A stretch of 64,000 nucleotides of DNA from Diphasiastrum complanatum (GCA_029204225.1 CM055093.1:46114338-46178337); one strand, 5' to 3'; counted from the first letter of the stretch, positions 9,010 through 20,309 are shown. Made by a program: numbers and translations. Notes: generated from the letters alone by a model not told the origin.

Positions 9010-11110
9010 ATCCTCCTAATCAGCGCTCGGACTTCTCCCTCATCCTCTTTAGACTACTACTCATACTCTCTTCTAAGTCCATATTCGACTTTGCATCTCT
9101 AATAGCTTGAGGGCTTTGAGCCTCTGTTACTTGTTGCCTTCTTTGCAATGTGCCTTGGGTAGTACAATGTGCGCAACACAACACAAGTACGGAAAGAAAT
9201 GAAGATTGGCTACAAGTTAGAACTTCAAGAATCTGAAAAGTTAACTTCAAGAATCAAGATTCAAGACCTTAAAAATAAGTCACTTCCAAGTTTTCAACAA
9301 ATCACAATATGCTAATGATTGTATAGTGAGAATGGACCCGCAGTCAATAAGGTGTCCTTGTAGAGGAAGTGATATATCCTCCTCTGGTGAGTTAGCTGGC
9401 AGGTCTGGAACCTTCGTCACATTGACATTATCTAGATTGACTTGCATAGTGACCAATAGCCAATTCCATGCCTCATGAGTTTAGGTGTCACAACAAGTCA
9501 TGACGAAAGAGTTAGGACTCATTGCTCGAATTGACAATAATCAAGACTAAATCATAAAAATGCGATTGTTCTTTACCTGCATGGGCCCTCTGTTGTCTTA
9601 CAATTTCTGCAAAAGTTGTAGGTTGGTGCGTGTGTACACCAACATGTCTAACTGTGATGTCGTGAATTTGTTCTTCCTTTTGTGTGAATGACTGAAAAAC
9701 ACTCCAAGTCCTCTCACATGCGATTATAGTGTGGTCTTATAAGAGGATTTGGGGTGCAAGCTTTTGCAAATTGGGAACACTACAAATTACAATGCACACA
9801 TTCATGTGACATGGATGATGATCCATAAATCAGTTGTGAAAGTGTAGATTGTAGATACGAGAATGTTACAATTTGTAAGCATAGATTTTAGAATCTCAAC
9901 AGATCAGTCATCATCGATATTAACTCATAGTATTGACTTCTAAGCACTACGTAGAAACTAGTTACGAGAGTCGGGACTCATGACTAAAGAGTGTACGGTA
10001 TCCAATGTTAAAGATTTCATGTGGCAAAGTGTCAACTGGTAGGTCATAGGCCGCAACATTCTTGACCTACAAAGTGCCATTGGATATCTGAACTCCAAGG
10101 CCTCATTCCAATACACTCCGAGGTCATCCCATGGTGCCTCCTACTCAAGTACATCAGGAAAGACCTTGTTGACGTAGGCAAACCCTTCGTCCCGAAGCTC
10201 TTTGTCTTGGAACTACACATCACTCCTCAACGGTTGCAAAAAATAACCCACGATATGTAATGGGTGATGAAATCATTTTATTTGTCTTGCCATTTTTCCA
10301 GATTCTATGAAATGGAAAAAACAAGACCCAAGCTTGGCAACAAATAATTGGAAATTTACTTTCTAGCTAAGATGTTAGTACCTACTAGTAAGTTGTAAGT
10401 ACTAACTACATACGGGTATGTTGTGCCCTAGTAAGTTACCTACTAGCATCATGCAGATAATACATTGCGAATGCAAGTTCTTAGAAGTTAATTTAGCAAT
10501 GGTAGCTGGGAATGGGCATTGAGCATACCTCTTACGACTAATTATTGTGGATGTCTGCAAGTTCTCCCCCAACCTATCCATGAATGTGTACATAAGGCCC
10601 ATAGTGGAATTTTCTCTATCAGTAAGTTTTAGGACGATGTAGATTGACTGCAACCCTATCACAATAGTCCGTGCCTCATCCCAAAATGTGGATGATAAAG
10701 TTGCAATCAATAAATTGCCAAGGTTTGGGCTCTCGCAAAGGGCCCCTCTCTTGCCAATGATTAGACACAACCGTCTTTCTTGGGTTGTTGTGCACCTTCA
10801 TGAGGTGCTCTCTATGTAAAGTTGGTGGAGGTAAGCTTGAGAATTTCCAAGGTGGAACTGACCCTAGACAGACCTTCAGCTTCTATCACCTCCTTAACCT
10901 AGGGCTATTTTCCTATGTCCTTGAACATCAGATCTAGCCAATGTGCAACACAGGGCATTTAAAAAATGTGGGAGTAGGTCTCATTCATGAGCCTCCCTCC
11001 TATGGTAACACACTCCAACGCATTATCTACGACAACCTGCATGTAAGTCGCAATGCAATGTTTGAGAATTTGACATTGATATTTGATCATTGGAGAATCT
11101 AATAAAATCT
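9010..11110 (-). pseudogene. Decayed hAT-superfamily (DUF659-type) transposase
   Basis: Read on -, the region 11050-10900 encodes a broken match to the conserved core of plant DUF659/hAT proteins: QVVVDNA, GRLMNE.YSHIF, then CVAHWLDLMFKDIG. The frame 10770-10402 continues with FWDEARTIVIGLQSIYIVLKL and STMGLMYTFMDRLGENLQ, the 'PTMGLLYEAMD' region of the same family. Further along, about 10,240-10,140, come DKELRDEGFAYVNKVF-like words, and about 9,450-9,330 an acidic end (NSPEED). Many stops and frame changes are present. The RNase H-like transposase core of hAT elements cuts and pastes DNA; this copy is dead. Terminal inverted repeats and an 8-bp target duplication were not found by eye. Confidence 0.65.
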
Positions 11111-11459
11111 ATGACACCCAAGTCTTGAATCCTGGAGACAATCCACAACTTACAATTTACAACTCACCACTCATGAGTCACAGATAATAAAAGATGTCAG
11201 AAATCAGAATCTAGATATAATCATATGACATATACATATATCATACATGATACATCATTACAATTTACATGTCACATGCGAAATTGTAAATTCCTACCAA
11301 GGTTGCATCAAACCGCAATAGAATAGAATAGAATAGAATATGTTAATGTCTACAGAGTGCCAGACAAAGAAAAAGTACATCAGAAAGGAGCATTGTCCAT
11401 GCCGAACTTATGTCTATCAACAAAAACAAAGAATAAAATAGAAATAAACTGGAAATAAA
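11111..11459. other. Non-coding stretch with a short AATAG run
   Basis: No gene was seen. A small AATAG pentamer run lies at about 11,318-11,340. The T-rich sequence read on - from 11,459 downward may be the tail of the LINE that ends at ~11,460. Confidence 0.5.
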
Positions 11460-11467
11460 ACCAAAGC

Positions 11468-12976
11468 TTAACCTCCAACTATGGTGAGGTTACAAAAGCA
11501 GTAGCTTAACGTGAAGGAATAAAACTTACTAACTGAGAGAGAAAAACTGTGTGATCTGGAAGGTCGAGGAAGATGCTGGAGCGTCAGTCGTCGAGCTGGA
11601 ATGTCAATCTCACTGTCCGAAGTATCATCCCTAACTCTTTGCTGAAAGAAAAGTGTAATATGTGGCTGGCTATGGTCAACATCCTGATCATTTGACAAAA
11701 GAAAAGGAACATCTCTCGTAATAGCAAACCAACACATCTCACATCTGGATAGGCAAACAAGGAACCAAGTGTGAGTGGAGTGTCCCGATAGAGACAGTGG
11801 TATCTGCCTCTTGATCTCATAGTAAGTTGGGCATTTGAAAATAAAGTGAAACTCATCCTCAACCTCCTGTAGTGTAGTACAACACTGACAGATCCGTAAG
11901 GGTCGTGGTGTGTCTGTGTATCTTGTCTCAATAGCGAGCTGATGAGAAGAGACCCGAAGCTGACCAATGCGGTAGCGCAGGCCGAAAGACAGCGCTTGAG
12001 AGAGAGAACTCGGTCTGACGGGAAACCCTGAAGCATCAAGGTGAAGAAAGTGAGTGTGATAGAACTGAAGCTTAACTCGTGATGGATCCAGGTGAGACCA
12101 GACAATGTGTATGCATGCTCTGTAGATTTGTCGGCGAATGAACGTATGAGTCCCATTTGGGAGGTCAGACGTAGATAATCCGCAGCTATGTGGAAAGTCC
12201 GAAGCATACTGAAACCATGAGGACTTAGCCCGCTGCCCAGCCAAAGTGCGAGAAGATGTAAAAGCTGCTACCACGTATATGGAAGAATCAAGCTCTGAGA
12301 CTCTGTAAATGAATGTGATGATCCTGAAAATAGCCTCTACGATCAGTGGGGGAGAAGCAAATTCTGCCAAAATAATCTTGTGAGGAATGGACTGCTTGGC
12401 CCGAATCATCCGGCTAAGCATGTGAATCTGCAAACGCGAGATGTCACTCCAAGTATCTCTAGATAAGCCTGGACACCATGTCTTTGCTGAATACAGTGCA
12501 ACTGGAGAAACAGTCGAAGAGAAAAGGCGACAGCGTGTATCAGGGTCATGCACGTAATAAGTAGAGGAAAACCTCTCCATCTGAACAAGAGCAAAACGGC
12601 CCTTGCGGAGCCTAGCCAATGCAGCTGGTCTAAAAGATAGCAATGGAACAGAGAAGAGAACACCTAGGTATGTGTAAGACGCCACTATCTCTAGAAGCTG
12701 TCCATCATAATAAAACATAGTGTCTCTCATATGCTGTCTGTTGGTGTTAAACACCATAACCTTAGTCTTACCAATGTTCACCATCAACCCCCATATCTGA
12801 CAAAAAGTATGTAAGGCATCCAGATGTCGCTGAAGTCCTGCAGCCGAACTAGATAATAGAACCATATCATCTGCATAAAGAAGCATAGGGATAACAATAT
12901 CTGCTAGATCTCCACCTTCTTTCCGAATTATCCGCTCAAGGTCGTCAATGTATAGAGCAAATAGGGTGGGTGACAA
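11468..12976 (-). pseudogene. LINE ORF2, second half: RT palm (YADD), thumb and zinc knuckle
   Basis: A 502-residue open frame begins in the RT palm (SPTLFALYIDDLERIIRKEG) and carries the catalytic YADD motif in LLYADDMVLLSS (~residue 35). After it come the GLMVNIGKTKVMVF region, the thumb, and the zinc knuckle ICQCCTTLQEVEDEFHFIFKC (~residues 370-390). The first ATG is not the true start: RT begins upstream in another frame at 13720. The stop codon lies in the terminal stem-loop of the element, so this subfamily has almost no 3' UTR. LINE RT copies the element RNA at the nicked target. Confidence 0.88.
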
Positions 12977-13720
12977 AGGACACCCACTCCGACCGTACTA
13001 TGAATATATGAAGACCATCCATCTCCATCTCGGAAACGGGCCAAAACTCTCTCATATAATGTGATGATAGCAGCAATGACCTCTTGTGAAGAACCAAGAG
13101 ATACCAAACGCTGGAGCAACAAGTGTCTCGGAATCAAATGCTTTGCGGAAGTCCACAAAGCAGCAATAGACTCTCTGTTTCTTGGACTTTGCCGCCTCAA
13201 TGATACATCTCAGTATGAATATTTGGTTAGTTGTGGAGTAGCCTACTCTAAAACCTGCCTGTCCCATAGCGTATAACTCCTCTGTCTCCGCATGAGAGCT
13301 GATGATAGACTGCATAACCGAGCCATAGAGCTTAGCCATAGTGTGGCTAATCATAAGAGTGCGATAGTTGTCTACATTCAGAGGATCACCAGTCTTAAGT
13401 ATAGGGTGCAAAAGGTTAGTACACCAAGGTGTGGGAAGGCCAAAAATAACAGATTGGTTAAAAATGTGGGAGATATATGGAGCAACAATATGGGCGATAG
13501 GTTTTAGAAAGTCCATACTTAGAGAGTCAACATCAATGGCTTTATGGGTTTGACCATGTTTGATGGCGTCTTCAATCATGGACGGAGTGAAAAGGGTGAA
13601 TTCTAATGGTCGCGGTGAGAGAGAGATGGAAGGAGAGTCAACTGTATAAAGTTTTGCAGCATAGTCAATCCAAGATTCAATGGCAATAGGAGCTGGCATA
13701 CATGAGTTTTTAGAAAACAT
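12930..13720 (-). pseudogene. LINE ORF2, RT fingers and palm N-terminal half
   Basis: This frame shows a linker end (IDYAAKLYTVD), then RT blocks NYRTLMISHTMAKLYGSVMQ, GQAGFRVGYSTTNQIFIL and VYCCFVDFRKAFDS; the last holds the first catalytic aspartate. After FDS at about 13,130 the frame shifts. Matching RT sequence continues in frames covering 13200-12930 (LLLQRLVSLGSS, ITLYERVLARFRDGDG) into the YADD half. The break is therefore one or two small indels rather than a large deletion. Confidence 0.82.
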
Positions 13721-13987
13721 CTTTCAAAAGGTGGAAGAAGAGGAGTCCAAGGAATCGATGAGTTTCTGTGCCAGAGACTAAAAGTGTGTGGTCTTTTTTG
13801 GCAAAGTCATTCTATGGTATTCTCTTTGTTTAGATGCTAAGGTGTCGGGAGAGTGGTAATGAGCGTGAACAACCTGCTTGTGTAGAGAGAGGCACTCATC
13901 ATCATACCATCTATTGTAAGTGCGTTTATGAGATGAGAAAGTTTTTGGTGGATACACAATATTGGCTGAGTGAAGAAGCGACTGAGA

Positions 13988-14772
13988 TTAGAAGGTGGCT
14001 TGTTGGTCTACTGAAGATGAGAAGGGGAAATCGTCGAGCAATGTGGCCAGAGAGGAAGTATAAGTAGGAAGACCAAGTGGAGAGAAAGAAGGACGATGGC
14101 GACGTGTGGAATGAGGTGTCGTAACAGTACCAAGAGTAGCATGGCCAAGAGACAGGAGCAATAGAGAATGATCAGAGATGGTAGGGTGCATAATATGAAA
14201 AGTATGAAGAAATGAAATCAAGGCTGGTGAGCCAATGAAGTAATCAACAACGCCGTGTCCACCCCCGTGTGGATGGCAGGTAAAAATTGATGATGACGGC
14301 CATCGAGATAGGCCATTCAGAATGGCTAAAGAGTGAGCTTCCGCAAGTCCAATCACTGTTCTCCAAAGTGTGTAGCTGGGGTATCTGCATCCTGAGAGGT
14401 CCTGTCCAAATTCACATCCAAAACCTGAATATGTAGGAAATCACTATCTGCATGAAACTCTGTCTACTGGGTGCTGGTGCGAGCATTAAAATCTCCTGCT
14501 AATAGAATAAGGCCCTGCTGTGCAAAGCTGGCTATATCATCTGAGAGAGTCTGGAATGGGTCACCACCATAGTCTTCAAAAGTTGATGTCTGAGGTGCAA
14601 AATAACAAACTGCTATAAAGAGATCTTGAGGTAGTCCCAAGTAGTGACCAAAAAACTGTAACCAAATAAATCTCGCAAATGGATCACTTTTGAGCATCTT
14701 AAAATGAGTACGATAAACTTCCTTGGTAAGACATGCAACACCACCAGAGCCACGTGTGGTTTTTCCTCTCAA
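13988..14772 (-). pseudogene. LINE ORF2 endonuclease domain, frame-broken
   Basis: The frame 14772-14464 has GSGGVACLTKEVYRTHF, DLFIAVCYFAPQTSTFEDYGG and LILLAGDFNARTSTQ, where GDFNA is a catalytic endonuclease motif. The frame 14356-13988 has FTCHPHGGGHGVVDYFIGS and TISDHSLLLLSL (catalytic SDH). About 110 bases between them are out of frame. The N-terminal part (about 14,970-14,780) is degraded. Confidence 0.82.
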
Positions 14773-14975
14773 GAAAGGCCTGTACGCTGAATGCCATGAA
14801 TAATCCTGAATGGTTGGAAGGGGTCGATACAGTATTCATGAGTCTTTGCTAAGAGCAGAATATCACATTTATGCAAAAAAGAGTGAAAGTCCTCTGCTGC
14901 ACCGTTACAATTCCAAAAACCAATTTGTAATGGCTGAGGGGATCTCGGGCTATTGTGCTCGGGATCCCCGACTTC

Positions 14976-15291
14976 CTATTGTGAAATCTTATCGTAGAAT
15001 CTAGGCTTGCCTTCAATAAAGACCACTCTTTGATTCCTAGCATTGGCCTCATGAATGACCAATTTCCTCGCTTGCCATTGTGTGTGTATTAGATCTTCAT
15101 CCATAAAAGTAAAAGAACCTTTGAGCTTAGCTCGAAGGCGCAAAGCAGCATTGCGTTGTTTAATGGAACAAAACTTTATGAATAAAACCTTATCATCAAA
15201 TTTGCTCTGCCAAGCAGTGTCAAATCCCTCAATATTATGTGAGAGTTTAGAAACAACAAGGTCTTTCGCCTCATCAAGGGCCTTGTTTCCA
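14976..15291 (-). pseudogene. LINE copy B ORF1, C-terminal segment (3' of the Copia insertion)
   Basis: From GNKALDEAKDLVVSKL the frame runs through GFDTAWQSKFDDKVLFIKF, RLRAKLKGSFTFMDEDL and VVFIEGKPRFYDKIS to its stop at 14976. This is the RNA-binding C-terminal part of ORF1. Sequence further upstream in the same frame (15292-15392) belongs to the Copia LTR. The other half begins at 20714, and both halves meet at the 5-bp duplication TTAGG. Confidence 0.85.
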
Positions 15292-15296
15292 TTAGG
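15292..15296. other. Target site duplication of the nested Copia (left copy, TTAGG)
   Basis: TTAGG precedes the LTR at 15297 and is repeated at 20709-20713 right after the other LTR. Five bases is the normal duplication for Copia elements. Confidence 0.92.
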
Positions 15297-15694
15297 TGAA
15301 GAATTATGAGACCTAGCTATGGAGTATCTTAACTCAGATGCTAGATCAACTATGAAAGCTTGAGAAAACTTGGCTATGGAAATATCACACACAAGGAGAA
15401 TTGCATGAGCATCTCACAACTCAAAAGTCACAAGAAGAAATGAATTGCTTGAGAGAGAGAGGAGGGCGTGGGTCCTCCAAATCCCTTGTGAGGCAAGCAC
15501 CTCCTTTACATGCATGGAAAGTCTAGGTGTCAACCATAGGAGTGAGCTACTTGGCCAAGTGGGCCACTTGCACTAATTTACATAACTTAACAAAAGGGGG
15601 GGTCATGCATTTAATTAAAAACATGCCCCATGAGTTATGTACAACTTAACTAATGCTTAGCCAAAAGGGGTAAAATAGGCATTACTCTTCAACA
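15297..15694 (-). repeat. Copia 3' LTR
   Basis: Read on - it starts TGTTGAAGAG and ends CTCATAATTCTTCA, the canonical TG...CA. It is nearly identical to the LTR at 20310-20708. The first bases encode the last codon and stop of the polyprotein. Confidence 0.95.
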
Positions 15695-18600
15695 CCCCCC
15701 CTTAATGGCAATTTTATTCAAACTGACACCCAACAAAGTTCTGAACTTTTCAAACTTATCTTTACTAAGTGGTTTAGTAAAAATATCAGCTGTCTGGTCG
15801 TTGGTGTCACAATAAACTAGCTCGATCTCCCCACTGTGCACTTTCTCTCGTATAAAATGCTGGTCCACCTCTATGTGTTTTGTCCGTGCATGATAGACTG
15901 GATTCCTTGCAAGCTGAATGCAGCTTTGGTTATCACAATGTAACAATGTAGGTCTTACTTGAGCAATCTGCATATCCTCAAGTAGACGGCGTAACCAAAT
16001 GGCTTCACAGGCGGACCTCGTAGTCGCCCTGTACTCAGCTTCGGTAGACGATAGAGCAATAGTAGGCTGCTTCTTACTGCACCACAATATAGCCCCTGAA
16101 CCTAGGCTGAAGCAATAGCCTGTCGTCGATCTCCGATCGTCTCTATCATTTGCCCAATCAGAATCTGAATAACCTTCCAGCTGAAGGTTCCCGTCATCCG
16201 TGTATCCAATCCCATAAGTCACTGTCCCTCTCACATATCGTAGGATCCGCTTGGCTGCCTTCCAATGTGCTTCGGTAGGCTTACACATGTATTGACTTGC
16301 GATTCCAACCGCATAAGCAATATTTGGCCTGGTGGTAGTAAGGTAAATCAGGCTGCCCACTAACTGACGATAGAGCGTCTCATCTGCAAATGCTGGACCA
16401 TCATCTTTTGATGGCTTGTTGCTTGCATCCATGGGTGTGCTGATTGGTTTGCTTTCTTGCATGTTAAACCTCTTCAATAATTTCTGTGCATACTTTGCCT
16501 GTGAGATAAAAAGACAACGCTTTCCTTTCCAAACTTCAACTCCTAGGCAATAGTGTAGCAAACCCAAATCTTTCATTTCAAACTCATTAGAAAGATTCTT
16601 CTTAACACAAGCAATAAGCTTCTTATTGCTTCCCGTGATGAGTAGATCATCCACATAGAGCACAACAACCACAAAGTCTTCTCCTTCCCTGAAGACATAA
16701 AGATTGCAATCAGACTTACTCTTCTCAAACCCTTGCCTTGCAAAGTACTCATCAATTCGGCTATACCAAGCCCTTGGCGCCTGTTTGAGCCCATACAAGG
16801 CTTTCCTAAGCCTGCAAACCAGATTCTCCTTGCCTGTTATTTCAAATCCCTGCGGTTGTTCCATGTAAACCTCCTCCTTTAGGTGCCCATTAAGAAAGGC
16901 ACTCTTGACATCCATTTGATGGACATCCCAATCAAAATATGAGGCTATAGCCAAAACGGTCCTGATAGATGTCATTTTAGCAACAGGTGCGAATGTCTCA
17001 TCATAGTCTAGCCCCTCTTGCTGAGCATAGCCTTTCGCCACCAACCTTGCCTTGTACTTGTCCACTGTTCCATTGGCATGAAACTTGGTCTTATAGACCC
17101 ACTTGCAACCTATTGGTTGCTTCCCTTCTGGCAATGTAGTGAGCTCCCATGTGTCATTCTTGACAATGGAGTCGTACTCCTCCTGCATGGCATGTTGCCA
17201 TACCTTTTCTCTCACGGCTTCGTGAAAGAATTGTGGCTCATCTGCATTCAGAATAGTGGACATAAGAGCAAAGTTAGTCTCTTGTCTCTCATGAGACCTA
17301 AGAGATCTTCTGACACCCTGTTCACTGCTCTCTCCTTCTTCAATCATTTGACCTTCTTTGATTGTTTCCCAATACCACCTAGGTAGCTTCTTCCTAGCAG
17401 TAGGTGATGTGGATGGTGACCACATATCCCATGGTACTGTTTTAGTCTTTCGTTTGTCCCCAACTTCTGCTTTTGGTACTTGGCCAAAAAGAGGTCTCGA
17501 ACTGGTAGGTTCGGTTTCCTGTTGTTGCTCCTGCACTTGAGGCTTACAGGACTCTTGACTAGGATCCTCATCCGTGGAATCAATCAAGGGTATGAACTCC
17601 GTAATTCCTTCCTTCTCCTGCTCCTGAATCTTGGGTGCATGCTCTTCATCAAAGATGACATCTCGACTTAGGATCTTCCTCCTGTTTTCGAGATCATATA
17701 GCACATAAGCTTTCTCACCTTCACTATACCCAAGAAAGACACACTTTACGGATTTTGCATCAAGTTTCTTCCGCAAGTCTTTTGGTATATGTGCATATGC
17801 TGTACACCCAAATACTCGAAGGCTGCCCACTTTGGGCTTCTTGCCACTATATGCCTCTTCTGGCGTGATTCCTTCAACTGCTTTGGTTGGACTTCTATTC
17901 AATAGAAAAACAGCAGTTGCTACCGCTTCTGCCCAAAAGGAATTTGGCAACCCCTTTGCCTTGAGCATGCTCCTCGCACACTCAACTATAGACCTGTTTT
18001 TCCGCTCAGCCACGCCGTTTTGCTGCGGTGTATGTGCAGCAGTAAACTGTCTCTTTATCCCACATGCTTTGCAAAGATCTTTGAACTCATCAGAAATATA
18101 CTCACCACCCTTATCTGACCTGAGAGTCTTTAACCTCTTTCCTGTGTGGTTTTCCACCATAGCTTTCCACTGTTTGAAGTATTTGAACGCTTCAGATTTC
18201 AGTTTCAGAAAATAGACCCATACCTTCCGAGAGAAATCATCTACGAAGGTCATGAGATAGTATGCCCCCCCTGCTGATTTGACCTGCATGGGACCACATA
18301 AATCTGAATGCACAAGTTCAAGAATGCCCTTGGCCCTGGTAGCTTTCTCCTTTGGAAACTTTTTCCTCTGTTGCTTCCCTAATGCACAAGCCTGACATGT
18401 ATCTGAAGAAGACTTAATGCTAGGAAGATCTACTACCATTTTGTGCCTGTTCAAAACTTGCAAACTTTTGTAACTCAAATGACCATATCTCTCATGCCAA
18501 AGCTTGTCCCGATTAGTATCTCTTGCAGACAAGGCCTCTTGGCTAGGAATGGTTGTGAAAAGCTTGTAAAGACCTCCTTCTTGCATTCCCTTGGCTACCA

Positions 18601-19840
18601 CTTTGAAGTTCTTCTCTTTGTCTTTTACCAAACATTTAGAATCATTAAACTCTACCACCATGTTCTGTTTGGTAATGGCACCAACAGATAACAAGTTCTT
18701 AGCCAACCTTGGTACATGCAACACACTTTTAATTTCCTTCACCTCACCTGATGATAGCTGTATTGCAACTGTACCTTTGCCCCTCACCATATGTGTAGAA
18801 TTATCTCCAAGGCAAACATGCTGGCTATCTTCTGTCTCCTCATAGGTGCTGAACCAATCTCTATGAGGTGTCATGTGCTTTGAGGCTCCAGAATCAATGT
18901 ACCATCCACCAAATGTGGATTCAGATGATAGGGCTGCGGTGAATAGCTCAAGCACACCAGATTGCTCCTCCTCTGCAACTTTGTCAACAAAGTGACTCTG
19001 CTGGTTCTTTCCCTTCTTCTGATCACTTTGCTTCTTCCTGCATTCAAAAGCAAAATGCCCATACTTACCACAATAGTTGCAGTTGCCCTTCCTCTTGGGT
19101 GTAGATGAGGAATTGGTGCTTGACTCCTCTCCAACCTGTAACTTGGACACCTGCTGCTCCAAGCTTTGCTTTGAGTTCTTCTTTTTGCCTTTGCCTTTCT
19201 TATGAAGGTTTTGCTTCTTCTTAGAAGCAAATGCAAGCTCTGGATTATCTTCCCTTTCAGAAAGATTCTTCCTTCTCATCTCCTCCTGTAAAAGAAGACC
19301 ACATAACTCCCCAAAGGTTGGGAGTTTCTCCCTAGCAGAAAGGGACATCACATAGTCTTGATAGTTGAATGACAAGCTGTTCAAGACTATGGGAACAATA
19401 CTCCTGTCACTTACTTTCTCTCCAACTGAAGCAAGCTGATCCAATAGGTCCTTGACCTTTGTAATATGATCACCAATTGTTGCACTTGCTTCCATCTTGA
19501 GAGTATGTAACTTGTTTTGCAAATACACCAGCTTGGCTGAATCCACTGTTTCAAACATAGACTTCAGAATTGTCCAAGCATCAGCTGCATCCCTTGCATT
19601 GCAAATGTGAGGAATAATATTGTCCTTGACAGAAAGATTGATTATCCTATGAGCTTTATGTCTCCTGTTCATGTAGTCCTTCAATTCAGGATCAGATGTT
19701 GGTACAGGTTTTGTACCTGTCATGACCTCCCAACAATTCTTATCCATCAAAATATTGGCTATCTTGAACTTCCACACTCTGTAGTTTGTGCCATCTAGTT
19801 TGCTAGATTCACCCAGCAAACTCTCCCCAAGACTTGCCAT
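15689..19840 (-). CDS. Copia Gag-Pol polyprotein, 1383 residues, intact
   Basis: It starts at ATG 19840 (MASLGESLLGESSKLDGTNY) and ends at TGA 15689. Gag covers residues ~1-290: a UBN2-type core (TNYRVWKFKIANIL), a lysine-rich stretch and the knuckle CNYCGKYGHFAFEC (~253-266). The protease active site is in WYIDSGASKHMT (~312). GAG-pre-integrase and the integrase zinc region (RYGHLSYKSL, CQACALGKQ) begin at ~450. The integrase acidic triad lies in VHSDLCGP (~510), LRSDKGGEY (~575) and QQNGVAERKNRS (~610). RT begins at ~900 with CKWVYKTKFHANG; YVDDLLITG is at ~1063. RNase H has SSTEAEYRA (~1268) and CDNQSCIQLARNP. Length and order match complete plant Copia polyproteins. No missing catalytic residue was noticed, and no codon shift is needed between gag and pol. 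Confidence 0.96.
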   Translation of the reverse strand: MASLGESLLGESSKLDGTNYRVWKFKIANILMDKNCWEVMTGTKPVPTSDPELKDYMNRRHKAHRIINLSVKDNIIPHICNARDAADAWTILKSMFETVDSAKLVYLQNKLHTLKMEASATIGDHITKVKDLLDQLASVGEKVSDRSIVPIVLNSLSFNYQDYVMSLSAREKLPTFGELCGLLLQEEMRRKNLSEREDNPELAFASKKKQNLHKKGKGKKKNSKQSLEQQVSKLQVGEESSTNSSSTPKRKGNCNYCGKYGHFAFECRKKQSDQKKGKNQQSHFVDKVAEEEQSGVLELFTAALSSESTFGGWYIDSGASKHMTPHRDWFSTYEETEDSQHVCLGDNSTHMVRGKGTVAIQLSSGEVKEIKSVLHVPRLAKNLLSVGAITKQNMVVEFNDSKCLVKDKEKNFKVVAKGMQEGGLYKLFTTIPSQEALSARDTNRDKLWHERYGHLSYKSLQVLNRHKMVVDLPSIKSSSDTCQACALGKQQRKKFPKEKATRAKGILELVHSDLCGPMQVKSAGGAYYLMTFVDDFSRKVWVYFLKLKSEAFKYFKQWKAMVENHTGKRLKTLRSDKGGEYISDEFKDLCKACGIKRQFTAAHTPQQNGVAERKNRSIVECARSMLKAKGLPNSFWAEAVATAVFLLNRSPTKAVEGITPEEAYSGKKPKVGSLRVFGCTAYAHIPKDLRKKLDAKSVKCVFLGYSEGEKAYVLYDLENRRKILSRDVIFDEEHAPKIQEQEKEGITEFIPLIDSTDEDPSQESCKPQVQEQQQETEPTSSRPLFGQVPKAEVGDKRKTKTVPWDMWSPSTSPTARKKLPRWYWETIKEGQMIEEGESSEQGVRRSLRSHERQETNFALMSTILNADEPQFFHEAVREKVWQHAMQEEYDSIVKNDTWELTTLPEGKQPIGCKWVYKTKFHANGTVDKYKARLVAKGYAQQEGLDYDETFAPVAKMTSIRTVLAIASYFDWDVHQMDVKSAFLNGHLKEEVYMEQPQGFEITGKENLVCRLRKALYGLKQAPRAWYSRIDEYFARQGFEKSKSDCNLYVFREGEDFVVVVLYVDDLLITGSNKKLIACVKKNLSNEFEMKDLGLLHYCLGVEVWKGKRCLFISQAKYAQKLLKRFNMQESKPISTPMDASNKPSKDDGPAFADETLYRQLVGSLIYLTTTRPNIAYAVGIASQYMCKPTEAHWKAAKRILRYVRGTVTYGIGYTDDGNLQLEGYSDSDWANDRDDRRSTTGYCFSLGSGAILWCSKKQPTIALSSTEAEYRATTRSACEAIWLRRLLEDMQIAQVRPTLLHCDNQSCIQLARNPVYHARTKHIEVDQHFIREKVHSGEIELVYCDTNDQTADIFTKPLSKDKFEKFRTLLGVSLNKIAIKGGC
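15695..15705 (-). other. Copia polypurine tract
   Basis: Read on -, a purine run AAGGGGGGG directly precedes the LTR TGTTGAAG. It is translated, giving the final Lys-Gly-Gly of the polyprotein. Confidence 0.85.
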
Positions 19841-20297
19841 GCTAAAATCTGTGCTTAAAACAGAAGCTCAACTTGAAAGAGATCAGAAAAGAACAGCTTC
19901 CAGCAACAAGGGTTTAACCCCAAACTAGGGTATGTAGCCACTTCAAGGCAACCCTTCAGCTCCTGCTTTTGTCTTTGCCACTTGGTGTGGCCTCACTAGC
20001 ACAAGCACTAGGCTCCACTGGAACAGAAACCAGAAGCCCCTACAGAAAGTGCGCCCTACTTTTGTGTAAGCTCCTCCAGAAAGACTCTCCAAAACTTAGC
20101 CAGATTTAGAAAGTTTTTGGATCATCCCACTCCCCTTGCCAATAGCTCTCCAACAGTGCAAGACTCCACCTGATCTGACACCTGTAGATCAAATGCTCCC
20201 TCTTTCAAGATTGAGGTGCTTGTAGAAGATAAGAATCTTCTCAAGAATCTAAGCACTGAAGTTTCTCTCACTCTCAGACTCACAGGCTAGACAACCT
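19841..20297 (-). other. Copia 5' untranslated leader
   Basis: About 460 bases lie between the primer site and the Gag start, with no long frame. They presumably carry packaging signals, which cannot be identified by eye. Confidence 0.7.
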
Positions 20298-20309
20298 GCT
20301 CTGATACCA
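20298..20309 (-). other. Copia primer binding site (initiator tRNA-Met)
   Basis: The reverse complement is TGGTATCAGAGC, directly adjacent to the 5' LTR end at 20310. Confidence 0.95.

Noticed and set aside
16573-19236. Several frames of 60-127 residues within the Copia body on both strands
   Set aside because: Shadows of the 1383-residue polyprotein in other frames.
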